From contig CM051028.1 of assembly GCA_027627225.1 (NCBI GenBank), positions 10,794,001 through 10,858,000 on the forward strand: a stretch of 64,000 nt of DNA, in the 5' to 3' direction. Shown here piece after piece: positions 10,560 through 18,956 of the stretch. Every line of letters starts with the position of its first letter. Positions within the stretch are counted from its first letter, which is position 1. The stretch comes from Congeria kusceri. Its lineage: Eukaryota; Mollusca; Bivalvia; Myida; Dreissenidae. The translations under genes were made by a program, and so were the position numbers. The notes below the pieces were generated by a model. That model worked only from the letters and a program-made list of their open reading frames with translations. It was not told the DNA's origin and ran no database searches.

Positions 10560-10830
10560 TTGGTAGCATTTGGATTGTCAATTCAGTGGGCTCATGTTTA
10601 ATTCACGGCCCGATTCCAGTGGGCTCATGTGGAATTCACGGCCCGAGGATGCCCAGCTACGCTCACTTTCGTGTTTTAACCAAACATTCGAAGTCCTGTC
10701 ATTTACAAGTGACTTCAGGACAAGCCTTTGGTCAACTCAGACCAAAGTCTGTTGCTGGCCATAATGGGAATCAAACCCATGACTTTCAGATTTGTTGGCG
10801 TCTAGTGCGCTATCAACTGCGCTAGCCTGA
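10560..10830 (-). mobile_element. SINE with a well-preserved tRNA head, minus strand
   Basis: On the minus strand the head has the A box TAGCGCAGTTGATAGCGC (near 10826-10803) and the B box GGGTTTGATTCCC (near 10784-10766). The 5' GGTCA pairs with TGGCC at the 3' side. The anticodon arm is degenerate. The body extends to about 10565 and holds a 32-bp direct duplication ('tgggctcatgt.aattcacggcccga'). Confidence 0.65.
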
Positions 10831-11189
10831 CCTATCTTCTACAGTGATGATAGGATGTTGAACCCTAACCAGCAGATAAAAATAAATCTATGCATTCATT
10901 TGATACTGCCTTTGATTTTTATACTTATATGAGAATATTATAGTATATTATGCCTTTATAAACTAAACAAATATTTGTTTGTCTAATTTGAATATTGTCA
11001 GAGCTTGAAATAAGAAAAGTGTCAATTTAATAAGTAATCACAGTGATACTGGATATTATACTTGGCTGCATATATAAAATTATGCTTAGTCCAAACTTAC
11101 CCAAGTGTAGGTAATCAATCTCTCTTTACTGAAGTCAATATTGAAATGAAAGTTTTAAACTTTAATGTATGTCATTCGTTTGCACACAG
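10831..11189. other. Intron, no feature seen
   Basis: AT-rich intron sequence ending at a TTTGCACACAG acceptor. Confidence 0.5.
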
Positions 11190-11329
11190 GTGTCAAGAAT
11201 GTTGATGGTAGTTGACAATGGCACGGTTAATGAGTGGACAGATAGACCCATGCGGTTAATGAGTGGACAGATAGACCCATGCGGTTAATGAGTGGACAGA
11301 TAGACCCATGAGTGACATTTCGATTGATG
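11190..11329 (+). CDS. Tyrosine-recombinase-like protein, exon 3, frame broken by a triplication
   Basis: Starts VSRMLMVVDNGTVNEWTDRP after TTTGCACACAG. A 29-bp unit then occurs three times without gaps (11223-11251, 11252-11280, 11281-11309). The two extra copies add 58 bp, shift the frame by one, and bring in TAA at 11286-11288. With one copy the exon would run open as ...RPMSDISID with a phase-1 end (donor GATG|GTAAGT), exactly matching the next exon's entry. The triplication is therefore derived and truncates the product, unless this is an assembly or allele-specific change. The lost part is the acidic tail, not the recombinase core. Confidence 0.72.
11223..11309 (+). repeat. 29-bp perfect triplication inside an exon
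   Basis: Three head-to-tail copies, identical except for the first base (A or G). The length is not a multiple of three. Confidence 0.95.
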
Positions 11330-11660
11330 GTAAGTTATTCATGCAAGAGATTGATCATTCTAATCCTCTGAAGTAAACTAGCAACAATGATTAGTTTAAT
11401 AGGAATGATATTATCTGGAGCAGATCTAAGCAGATCCTCCGGAACCAATTTATACATTAAATGAAAATAGCGACTTCGGTTTAATTGAAGTTGTTCATCA
11501 GTGGTAATGAATAAATGCAACACCACTGACGCTCTCTAGCGCCGGCTTGAGCAGAACTATATTTTCAGCATAGTAAATTTATCAAGTGTAGTTTCACTAC
11601 AAAGATTGTTACAAAAAAGAACTATAGAATTTACTTCAAGCAGTACTAATACTTAAGTCT
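11330..11660. other. Intron, no feature seen
   Basis: No exon or repeat boundary that I can support. A short open frame on the minus strand at 11335-11526 shows no domain pattern. Confidence 0.5.
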
Positions 11661-11664
11661 TTTT

Positions 11665-11935
11665 ACCTCACCTGAGCACAACATGCTCAGGGTGAGCTAT
11701 TGGGATGGGCATTCTGTACGTTGTCCGTTCGTTGTCAACTCTTTCTTCAAACGACATATTCTCTTAAACCGCTTGATTGATTTTTAAACGATCTTCACAG
11801 GAATGATCCGTAGGTAAATCTCTTTCAAAGTTGTTAAAATGGTTCCAGTTCATTTAATAATTGGGTCAAAATTGACCCCACCCCAGCAGAAAAATCATAA
11901 GATCTGTGTTTGCCATGGTCTCATTTTTAGCTCCC
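11665..11935 (+). repeat. Dispersed repeat, AGGTGAGCT-ended family (head fragment)
   Basis: Begins 'acctcacctgagcacaacatgctcagggtgagcta', an inverted head, followed by 'gtccgttcgttgtcaac' and 'ttctcttaaaccgctt'. The far terminus is missing. Confidence 0.65.
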
Positions 11936-12047
11936 TGTCAAGTCTGCTTTTGCATCTAGACATTTTTTTAGCAATTTGACAATTTCCAAAAACAAGTTCC
12001 TTAATGTTCTCGCACACATGTGTTTTGCATATTTGAACTTCATGCAG

Positions 12048-12182
12048 AACTGCCCTTGGCAGAGGATGATGGACCTCTTGATGAAGAGAAAGCAGAGGAT
12101 GATGGACCTCTTGATGAAACGAAAGCAGAGGATGATGTGCCTCTTGATGAGGAGAAATCAGTGTCAGCTGATAACCAAATTG
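12048..12182 (+). CDS. Tyrosine-recombinase-like protein, exon 4 with acidic repeats
   Basis: Acceptor CATGCAG and donor ATTG|GTAAAT, phase 1 to phase 1. It encodes three tandem 11-residue repeats of the form AEDD(G/V)PLDE(E/T)K, coded by a 33-bp repeat (12059-12157), then SVSADNQI. The tail is strongly acidic, probably disordered, and carries no catalytic motif. The entry phase fits exon 3 only if exon 3 has a single copy of its 29-bp unit. Acidic linkers of this sort occur in chromatin-associated proteins, but no function can be assigned. Confidence 0.68.
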
Positions 12183-12879
12183 GTAAATTGAAGCCTTTGC
12201 TTACCATAATAATCAATTGCACGTTCACATTTAGAAACATTTTGCTATACCCCCACAAGATATTTTACCTTAGTTCAGCCCAGTGTACTCATGGTGTCTG
12301 TTATCAATTGGTGTCTGTTGTCAACAACTTTTTTCCAACTACATCTATACAACTTGACCGATTTTTCTCATGCTTTAGGAGTTTTAAAGTTGTGCAAATG
12401 ATCCTAGTTCAATGCACAAGCAAAAAGGCTTAAAATAGAAAAAAGTTTAAAAACTTTAACAAAGTAGCATTGCTTAGAGATGGCATCTACCATTTTTTTC
12501 TTGAAAAAGTGCCTAACAGATGGAAAATGTGAGGTGCTTTATTTATTATTCCTTTCTGAAAGCAGTAGAATTTAAAAAATTGGCGCTGTCCCTGCGGCCG
12601 TTGTTTATCTGTCCATCAACAACAGTATCTAAAGGTCTGATATCCAATACCTGACGCAAGTGGGAAAGCTGTCAAGTCACAATTAAAGATCCGAGGAAAG
12701 GCTTAAGCGCTACATCACTGACACCCCCTACCACCGGCTTGAAAATATCTCTATTTTCCAGAATAGAACATATATCAAATAATCCCGAAGAACGAGAGAA
12801 TGTGTAAAAGCTACACCATGATGAAGCACGGGTTAAAGTTTTATATCACTATAATTATTTTTGATGCAAACCAATTCAG
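12183..12879. other. Intron, no feature seen
   Basis: Contains only short uninformative frames. It ends in the acceptor CCAATTCAG. Confidence 0.5.
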
Positions 12880-12980
12880 ATGGAGATCCTCGATTGGTGC
12901 ACACGTCAGCAGACCAGGTTCTTCAAGCCAGTACGAACGATACCCCGGTCATTCCTGGAACATCCAATCTTGGGTCTTAA
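12880..12980 (+). CDS. Tyrosine-recombinase-like protein, last exon
   Basis: The acceptor CCAATTCAG is followed by a split codon (G|AT), consistent with exon 4. It reads DGDPRLVHTSADQVLQ, then a Thr/Pro-rich end and NLGS before TAA at 12978-12980. The short, polar segment is probably disordered. The assignment depends on phase agreement and a continuous frame, as there is no recognisable domain. Confidence 0.55.
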
Positions 12981-13380
12981 TGAATCATTAAGTTTTACAG
13001 TTTCGTTCGGCGCAATAAGTACTGTAACTGATGTTTTACGAATTTTTTATTTTAGTACACTATAATAAGCCGATTAAGGAATGGATGTTATTTGGTCTAA
13101 TGTTTATTTCAAGGAAATAAATATTTTTATCTAATTACATATCTTTTTTGTGTTGATTTTTTTTTTAGCGCAAAAGCAGAGATTTTTATTTGCCATTTAC
13201 AACATTTACAACGGTAGACATTTTTTGTCTTAATATACTATCAACATTAGTAAGCTACTAAATTACTAAACACATTCATCAATTGTATTTACTTCAATAC
13301 ATCATGCTCAATCCTGATTACTAAATGAACTGACGATACTTGTTTGCCAACATATTTGGAAAATACATTTTTGCCAACAG
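12981..13380. other. Intergenic, no feature seen
   Basis: T-rich DNA downstream of the recombinase-like gene. AATAAA-like signals are plentiful and not diagnostic. Confidence 0.5.
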
Positions 13381-13387
13381 TCAGTAT

Positions 13388-13630
13388 TTCCAGGTGGAAT
13401 ACAATCCTTACATTCAAATATGTTATGAGATATGGCATACAGATCCAAAAGATAAAAAAAAGGTGTTTTCCCTAAAACAATATGTCAGTAACGTGACATT
13501 TTGTGCCACTGTGACGAATTTGCGTGATGGCTATAAAACTCGAAAAATATACTTCCAAAACTGTTTTACGTGCTACTGTTTTAAAATTTATCATACATGT
13601 ATATCGTTTAATATGTGTGTCATCAATTAA
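13388..13630 (+). CDS. Possible Ig-like exon fragment
   Basis: An open stretch containing IQICYEIWHTD and VSNVTFCATVTN has a Cys-x3-Trp pair and a later Cys spaced roughly like B, C and F strands of an Ig fold, plus an N-glycosylation motif. Upstream AGs exist (after CCAACAG and TTTCCAG) but neither gives the phase-1 entry used by the other Ig exons, and no donor is evident before the stop at 13628. It may be a decayed relative of the receptor exons downstream or a chance frame. Confidence 0.28.
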   Translation, partial: FQVEYNPYIQICYEIWHTDPKDKKKVFSLKQYVSNVTFCATVTNLRDGYKTRKIYFQNCFTCYCFKIYHTCISFNMCVIN

Positions 13631-13853
13631 CTCCATATAACAGCTGGGTTAGCCTGTCACGTACTATATTTTTTATAGAAACACCACACAAGTATCTCTA
13701 TGTTAAATTAAAAAAATTTATTATGTAAAACTATTCATTCCAAACGTAGCCATGAAAACTTAAATTTTATCACTTTCATTTAATCGGTAGTTTCAATCTG
13801 TTTGTTTTATATTTGCCGATTATTTTTATTTATAAATACATTTATACTACAGT

Positions 13854-14028
13854 GGAAAACATGCTGATAGTGGTGGAAGATACGATGAGCACCCCATGTC
13901 AGGATTTTATTGAGAGATCAGATAACTCGTTTCCACTGGGTACAAATATATTATACTGCAATATTGTTTTCCGTCAAAAAAAAATTTCTAGCGATTTGAC
14001 AATAACCTGTCACGTGTATTCATTTTAG
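13854..14028 (+). CDS. Possible Ig-like terminal exon
   Basis: The acceptor ATACTACAG gives phase-1 entry, as in the receptor exons. The product reads ENMLIVVEDTMSTPCQDF, then LGTNILYCNIVFRQ and LTITCHVYSF before a stop. The LTITC ending with an earlier cysteine is compatible with a partial Ig domain. It is small, has no membrane anchor and has not been matched to another copy in the window. Confidence 0.33.
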
Positions 14029-14375
14029 TTATACAAATCTGACTATGTAAAATTTATTAAGGCCATTACCCATTAAAATATGGTAGCTCGCGCATCTGAA
14101 ACACAGAATATGACCATATGCCATAAACTATTAACTGATGACGTATTAATGTGTATTCTGTTTAAACAAACAAAATAAAAACAAATCAAATGCAATTATT
14201 ATTACATGTTAAAAGTGGGTATAACTATTTATAATCCGTTAGTTATCGGTGTTAAAACGCACAACTGCTTTTTTTCAAGACATTAATTATGTTTTTAGAA
14301 TAATACCGTATACAGGTCTACACAGTTTTTCAATGGATTTTTTAAAATGTATGGCCTCTTCTTTGGGTTAAACAG

Positions 14376-14477
14376 ATATCGACGTTCTTTGGACTCAGGA
14401 CAACGCCTTAGACCACACTCCACTTACACAGATAGGACCATACAAACTACTAAAATAAAGCTTTGAGTATTTGAAAG
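14376..14477 (+). pseudogene. ULP1/SENP-like cysteine protease, candidate exon with in-frame TAA
   Basis: The acceptor GTTAAACAG and donor AAAG|GTCAGT bound a frame reading DIDVLWTQDNALDHTPL, then IGPYKLLK, a TAA at 14456-14458, and SFEYLK. The IGPYKLL...L pattern resembles the segment just before the WLND block of C48 (ULP1-type) proteases in invertebrate and element-borne proteins. Exit phase 1 does not match the phase-0 entry of the next piece (14827), so an exon is missing or the gene is degenerate. Weak on its own; supported by the two ULP-like exons that follow in order. Confidence 0.38.
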
Positions 14478-14610
14478 GTCAGTTAAATAAATTCAATAAT
14501 ACCGATTTGCAATACCTGGTGTCTTTAAGCATTTTATGACTGCTTGTTCAAATGTTCATATCATGCTCGCGTTCATTATTCTTCCATACTTTCTGTTGCC
14601 GTTATGTTTA

Positions 14611-14630
14611 ATATATATATATATATATAT
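14611..14630. repeat. (AT)10 microsatellite
   Basis: Ten AT dinucleotides between ULP-like exons. Confidence 0.95.
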
Positions 14631-14826
14631 GTTATCTTTAATGTCATCATATTCATTGTAAACACATCTATTTTGGAAACCGTATGGTCTATATTTATTG
14701 TACAGTAAAAAGTCGCTGCTTTTAAGAAATCAATCCGTTTATCAAAAGTCTGCACGTCAGTTCCTCGTTATCATTCTCACTTAAGAAACACTGACCTGCC
14801 ATTTAGTTTTTATTTTGTCTTCGCAG

Positions 14827-14911
14827 TTAATAAATGCGTATATGACCATGATCTTGCGAGGAAGGAATGTGTTGTACATAGATACCATATCTGCTACAAA
14901 CATATTTCAAG
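14827..14911 (+). CDS. ULP1/SENP-like protease, N-terminal catalytic-domain exon
   Basis: After TTTTGTCTTCGCAG the frame reads LINAYMTMILRGRNVLYID, then TISATNIFQ. In ULP1-type SUMO/Ub-like proteases the catalytic domain begins WLND-x-(I/V)IN-x-YM, and LINAYM fits that position. The donor used here (CAAG|GTCGAC) is weak; without it the frame runs to a TAA at 14941-14943. No intact upstream WLND-coding exon is visible. Confidence 0.45.
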
Positions 14912-15004
14912 GTCGACCTCAGAAGACAAATCTTCTACGAGATTAAGTTTTTGACACTGTATAAACATTTCCGTGAAAGAAGTAAATCATTAAAATTAAT
15001 TCCT

Positions 15005-15190
15005 GTTAAACGTATTATCCCATCATGACGTGTAATGCCTGTATTGACGAAATAACACCCCGTGGGATAGACTAGTTAAAAACAGCAAACACGCGATTTA
15101 TAATGACGTCACTCTGTTTTGTTTGTCTTTATGTTTATTGTGTTACCAAGTGATTGTCTTTTGTTTATTTCAAAATAAAGACTAAATGCT
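15005..15190 (+). repeat. Dispersed element, copy 1
   Basis: Shares 'tgacgaaataacacccngtgggata', 'cagcaaacangcg', 'tgacgtca' and 'caaaataaagac' with 49855-50040, in the same order and orientation. The family has no coding sequence. Confidence 0.65.
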
Positions 15191-15522
15191 ACAGAGTACA
15201 TTGAAAAAACGAAAATGAATCTATTTCTTTGAAGGTCTGTGCAGCCGCGACCATCATTAATTATGAAATCGACCCTATTCAATATTTATTTCAAATAATT
15301 ATTGTGCTATTTGTGTTGCATAATTAAGTAGTTGATTTATGAATACCAGGATAACAAAAATTGTACATTATTTGCAATTAAGAGTTTTTCAACCGCAAGT
15401 TAACTGACAAACAGTTGCATACATTAATATTTAAGAAAGCAGTGATTAACACTAACCATAACTGAACTTACTTTGTTTTTACCTTTCGACTACTAAGATA
15501 TGAGTACGCATTTTTGTTTCAG

Positions 15523-15591
15523 GAAGATGTTGAAAAGTATGATGCAATTGTTGCTGTTGCCAATGAAAACAATAACCACTGGGTTCTTTTG
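15523..15591 (+). CDS. ULP1/SENP-like protease, catalytic-histidine exon
   Basis: Twenty-three codons between TTTGTTTCAG and TTG|GTATGA, phase 0 at both ends: EDVEKYDAIVAVAN, then NNNHWVLL. The HW followed by hydrophobics is the signature of the catalytic histidine in C48 proteases, which cut SUMO-like proteins from their targets. The Asp and Cys exons expected downstream (a D-x-C-G block) were not found, so the gene is incomplete here. Confidence 0.55.
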
Positions 15592-16056
15592 GTATGAATA
15601 CCCGTTAACTACGTTCATTATTTAGGGCACACAAACATAGTATCCCTTAAATGGGGGAAATGGCAGTGATCATCTCACAACAGGGCAAAACGATAGTATT
15701 CTGTCTATGTAAAGCTTCTTGTATAGTAACTGTATTAGATATATCATGGGCCGACGGACGTGTATAATTAAATTACATAAAACAAATCTCACAGTGGTTT
15801 CTTTATGTAGCAGTCGGTATGTCTGCCTAATTCTTGCACAGCGAACGTTCTGCATGTTTTACTGGATCACGATGCTACGTGTTATGTATTTGTGTGACGG
15901 GGTTTTTATTTCTTTTTATATGGGTGTATTGACAGCTATTAGGGTATAGCATTTTCAAAGAATAAAATTTTATTTGACGAAGTATTTATTAAATGACTGC
16001 TTAGCATATGGGTCTATTAACAACTAGTAAGTTAGTGTATTTAATAATCCTAAAAG
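15592..16056. other. Intergenic, no feature seen
   Basis: AT-rich sequence. Overlapping short open frames at 15670-15949 on both strands show no domain pattern. Confidence 0.5.
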
Positions 16057-16212
16057 TTGTAAACGTGACACTGGGTGAGAGAACATTGTTAGTAGTTAAT
16101 ATAAATGAAACGTACATAAGGTATCGCCATGCATATCGCATTATTGATAACAGAACTGTAGCGCGGGAAGTTTTAATTGAAGTGACAGTTCAATATAATC
16201 GGACAATACGTG
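16057..16212 (+). CDS. Possible Ig-like receptor exon (unit 1)
   Basis: A phase-1 acceptor (CCTAAAAG) and a phase-1 donor (CGTG|GTTAAT) bound 52 codons: VNVTLGERTLLVVNINETY, then RYRHAYRIIDNRT and EVTVQYNRTIR. Four N-glycosylation sequons and alternating hydrophobic residues fit a beta-sandwich extracellular domain, and both phases match the other Ig exons. It has no cysteines, so a canonical Ig disulphide is absent. Could be a diverged first domain of unit 1 or a coincidental frame. Confidence 0.35.
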
Positions 16213-16604
16213 GTTAATATACAAATACTGTCTGTATGCCTAGTTAAATATTTACACTTATGCTATGGTATCCTTTATCATAACATATATATCTTTAATC
16301 ATACACACTTCGCATTATTTCCAACCAAACAAACATAATGTAATTAATAACTGGTGATATTAAGAAATTATTTTCTGAATTGATGCGTTATGCCAGGGAA
16401 ATAAAAGTATACATACAAGACACACGAACAACTCATTTTGAAAAGTTACTGGCGGTTTATGATATTGTTAATTAATATCGCTATGGACATAATAATCAAC
16501 AATATTTATGTCATATAGGTAATCCTGTGGAAACTTCAGAAAGTTATTTATATAAATTCGCTAGGGCAGACGGAGTCAGCACAACAAGAATACTGCAAGC
16601 ATTG

Positions 16605-17258
16605 GTATGTGTAGCTTTTGCTGAAAAAATTGATAAGTCAGCAAACCCGAAATGGGAGGCCATGCTCTTCGGGACAACGGCGATTACGGAAATCAAGGAC
16701 AGCCACAAACAATATGCCGAGGGCAAAGCACTTTACATGAAACTCATTCATGCTATGTAAAAGTTGATTACAGAGGAAATCATTTTCTATGAACACTCGT
16801 GAAATTAAATACGAGCTTACACCATAATAAATAAATGTCATCTATACATCCAAAATACACTTTGCAGTGATTTCAATTAACTAAATGACCAGAGAAAGCT
16901 TGTGTTCTTGAATGCAAAACGTACGATTACACCTGAAGTGAAGGAAATAAGTAGACACTATACTAATATTTACAGTTTATATTAACATAAATAGGGCATT
17001 TCTAGGGAATCTATGGAATCCTCATTCTGCCAGTTACATTTCGCCTGTACTTAACCGCGACAATGCGACATTTTAACATTTTTTCATTTGCAAGATGATT
17101 TTCGCCCAAATTTCGTGTCGCCACGTTTATCTTAGTGCGAGATCTGCAAAATATAAAATATACAATGCCGCGTTGTCGCACCCGGACAATATGCACGAGA
17201 TAATATGGATTATCGCACCGACACTCATATTGCTCCCACGCACCGCAATACAGATATA
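16605..17258 (+). repeat. Segmental copy of the right window edge, with broken Ig exon E1
   Basis: Closely matches 63302-64000 in the same orientation. It starts inside Ig exon E1 (VCVAFAEKIDKSANPKWEAM...) and includes the 500 bp after it. This copy lacks the first part of the exon and has a 22-bp deletion after LIHA (around 16753), which frameshifts it to a stop at 16758. It also lacks a ~40-bp block present near 63800. The duplication may continue beyond the window. Confidence 0.85.
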
Positions 17259-17830
17259 ACATTTATATTACAAACATACACATTTGTGTTGTTTATGAAC
17301 TTACAAACGACCATATATTTTATATTCAACTCCCTGTGCAATATTTTTTACAGTTATGCAAGAAAAACAACTTTTTCGTTTAACCGTTGTCAGTACAGAC
17401 ATGTCATCCTGCCACAATCAATGCGGGAGCGACGATACGATTTTGCGACGATGCGAGATTTGGGCGATAATTACCGTCGTGTAAAAGACCGCGACAAGGT
17501 GACATTGGGCGATATTTATAGATTTTCAATTAACCAATAGGCGAACATAGATCGCTCCGCCTTCTGTTTGTGTAAGGTTGTTTGTCCAAGGATTTGAAGT
17601 AAATGCACTGGATTACGCAACCATGTGCTATTATTATTTACCGGTGAAATATAAACCCATAATTGGTCAACTCAATTCTTGACTGACAAGTATCTACTGG
17701 TTAATTTCATAGAAACGCGAACTTTGCACATTATTTATCGTCTGAATGCCGTGTGTCCACGTTTTTCAAAGTGCGAGATATGCAAATAAAAACTACAACG
17801 TGGCATCATCGCAGAGCGATATTTTAACTG
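17030..17830. repeat. GCGACA/TGCGAGA short-word repeat element
   Basis: Rich in 'gcgacaatgcgaca', 'gtgcgagatctgcaaaatat', 'ttgcgacgatgcgagattt' and 'gtcgcacc', in both orientations, in otherwise AT-rich DNA. The left part is shared with the right edge of the window, so it travels with the duplicated segment. It looks like a decayed repeat made of short CG-containing words. Confidence 0.6.
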
Positions 17831-18028
17831 GCTGAATCAGAATTCCGTTCATTTCCGTTTAATAATATCAAGATAATTAGTATCACAAACATATAACCTT
17901 GTTTTGCTGTGGTAGGTACGTTTTCAGGTTAGATATCTTTTTTCGGAACATTTCATTTTCATTTACTACCCATCCCTGTTCTAAAATTGCTATCTCAAGA
18001 AAGAGCAAACATTTTATTATTTTGGAAG

Positions 18029-18334
18029 AGTTCGCTAACGACTGTGGAACATTGCTGGTGGAGACTTTTCCCACACAAAAAGGCTATAATGCCGAGATCG
18101 CCTATTACCCGAGCAACAAGGTCATTGCCAGTCCCGGAAGTTTCAACCGCAAGTGGTTCGGGCGAAGCACTGGCATTATCAATATGAACTATTCAGATTA
18201 TTTGGAAACGACTTACACAGAGGATGTTAAGTATGTAATCACCATCTACAACTTCACAGCACCCGAGGAGTACTATTTAGAATGCCTCAACAACGAACGT
18301 AGCATCAAAACTAACGGAATATACATATTTCCTG
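18029..18334 (+). CDS. Ig V-like extracellular exon E2, receptor unit 1
   Basis: With the acceptor ATTTTGGAAG the exon enters at phase 1, and it leaves at CCTG|GTAACA in phase 1. It encodes about 100 residues: FANDCGTLLVETFPTQKGY, IAYYPSNKV, then VITIYNFTAPEEYYLEC. The last block matches the L-x-I-x-N-x-T...D/E-x-Y-x-C strand E-F pattern of V-type Ig domains. DCG may supply the partner cysteine, though it lies rather N-terminal. An upstream acceptor (TTTTCAG, exon from 17928) would add 34 residues but in phase 2. The exon is intact, with N-glycosylation sequons at NYS and NFT. Confidence 0.55.
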
Positions 18335-18673
18335 GTAACAATGAATGGACAAATGTATTCATAGGCGCACTTAAATTGTGTTACACACTTGTTAAGGTAT
18401 ATGTTATGAACAATTTATATCAGAACTACTAGCAAATAACATACATTGAATGTATTTGTTGGTTTGTTGAAATATCGTGAATTTTTGTATTTGTTTGTGA
18501 ACAGTATCAACGTCATATGGTGCATATAACTCGTTTTGCGTTTTCATACGGACAATATGAGTAGCAAAACATAACTTACCAATAACATTAATTCGCATGC
18601 ATCATACCATATTAAACATGTTCCTATATCGCTTACCGGTATACAGTGCATACCATATACCCTTCTAGTGAAG
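18335..18673. other. Intron between E2 and E3
   Basis: AT-rich; no further exon or repeat seen. Confidence 0.5.
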
Positions 18674-18956
18674 GTGTACCAGTTTTGAGATTGAGATGTA
18701 CCGTTGACTTCTGTGTCGACTGTCTATGCGTCCATCCAGGAGATTCAATCAACTGTTCATCCTATAGCCCCAACGTGACGATGCGGATTGGCTCTGATAA
18801 TGTTGACTTACAAATTGATTCCAAGATCGTACCATATGTTTTTTTCAACGATGATATCCATCAACGAACGATTTCACTTGCAAACTGTTTGTTGTTTATC
18901 TTATATAGTGGACCATGATCAAGCTTTCAACTCCTGCGCAGTTTTATACCATTTCG
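18674..18956 (+). pseudogene. Ig-like exon E3, receptor unit 1, frameshifted
   Basis: The acceptor GTGAAG gives phase 1, the donor TTTCG|GTAAGA. It reads RCTVDFCVDCLCVHPGDSINC, with the Cys-rich leader and INC strand B also found at 43062. One extra base within the run of seven Ts (18839-18845) shifts the frame: the original frame stops at 18916-18918, while the +1 frame carries the remainder INERFHLQTVCCLSY...DQAFNS. A six-base in-frame insertion follows, and the core tryptophan seen in unit 3 (MWIG) is Arg here (MRIG). This copy of the exon is non-functional unless the T run is a sequencing error. Confidence 0.75.

Noticed and set aside
10762..10829. Functional tRNA gene on the minus strand
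   Set aside because: B box and part of the acceptor pair, but the anticodon stem is degenerate and a SINE body follows.
12040..12258. Minus-strand Ser-rich frame opposite the acidic-repeat exon
   Set aside because: It is the antisense of the 33-bp coding repeat. The plus strand has matched splice phases.
15005..15190. Regulatory region upstream of the ULP-like histidine exon (TGACGTCA CRE-like site)
   Set aside because: The same block occurs at 49855-50040 in an unrelated intron, so it is a dispersed repeat.
16519..16604. Small exon NPVETSESYLYKFARADGV before the E1 fragment
   Set aside because: It has plausible splice sites but enters in phase 1 and leaves in phase 0, unlike the Ig exons, and its right edge is the duplication breakpoint.
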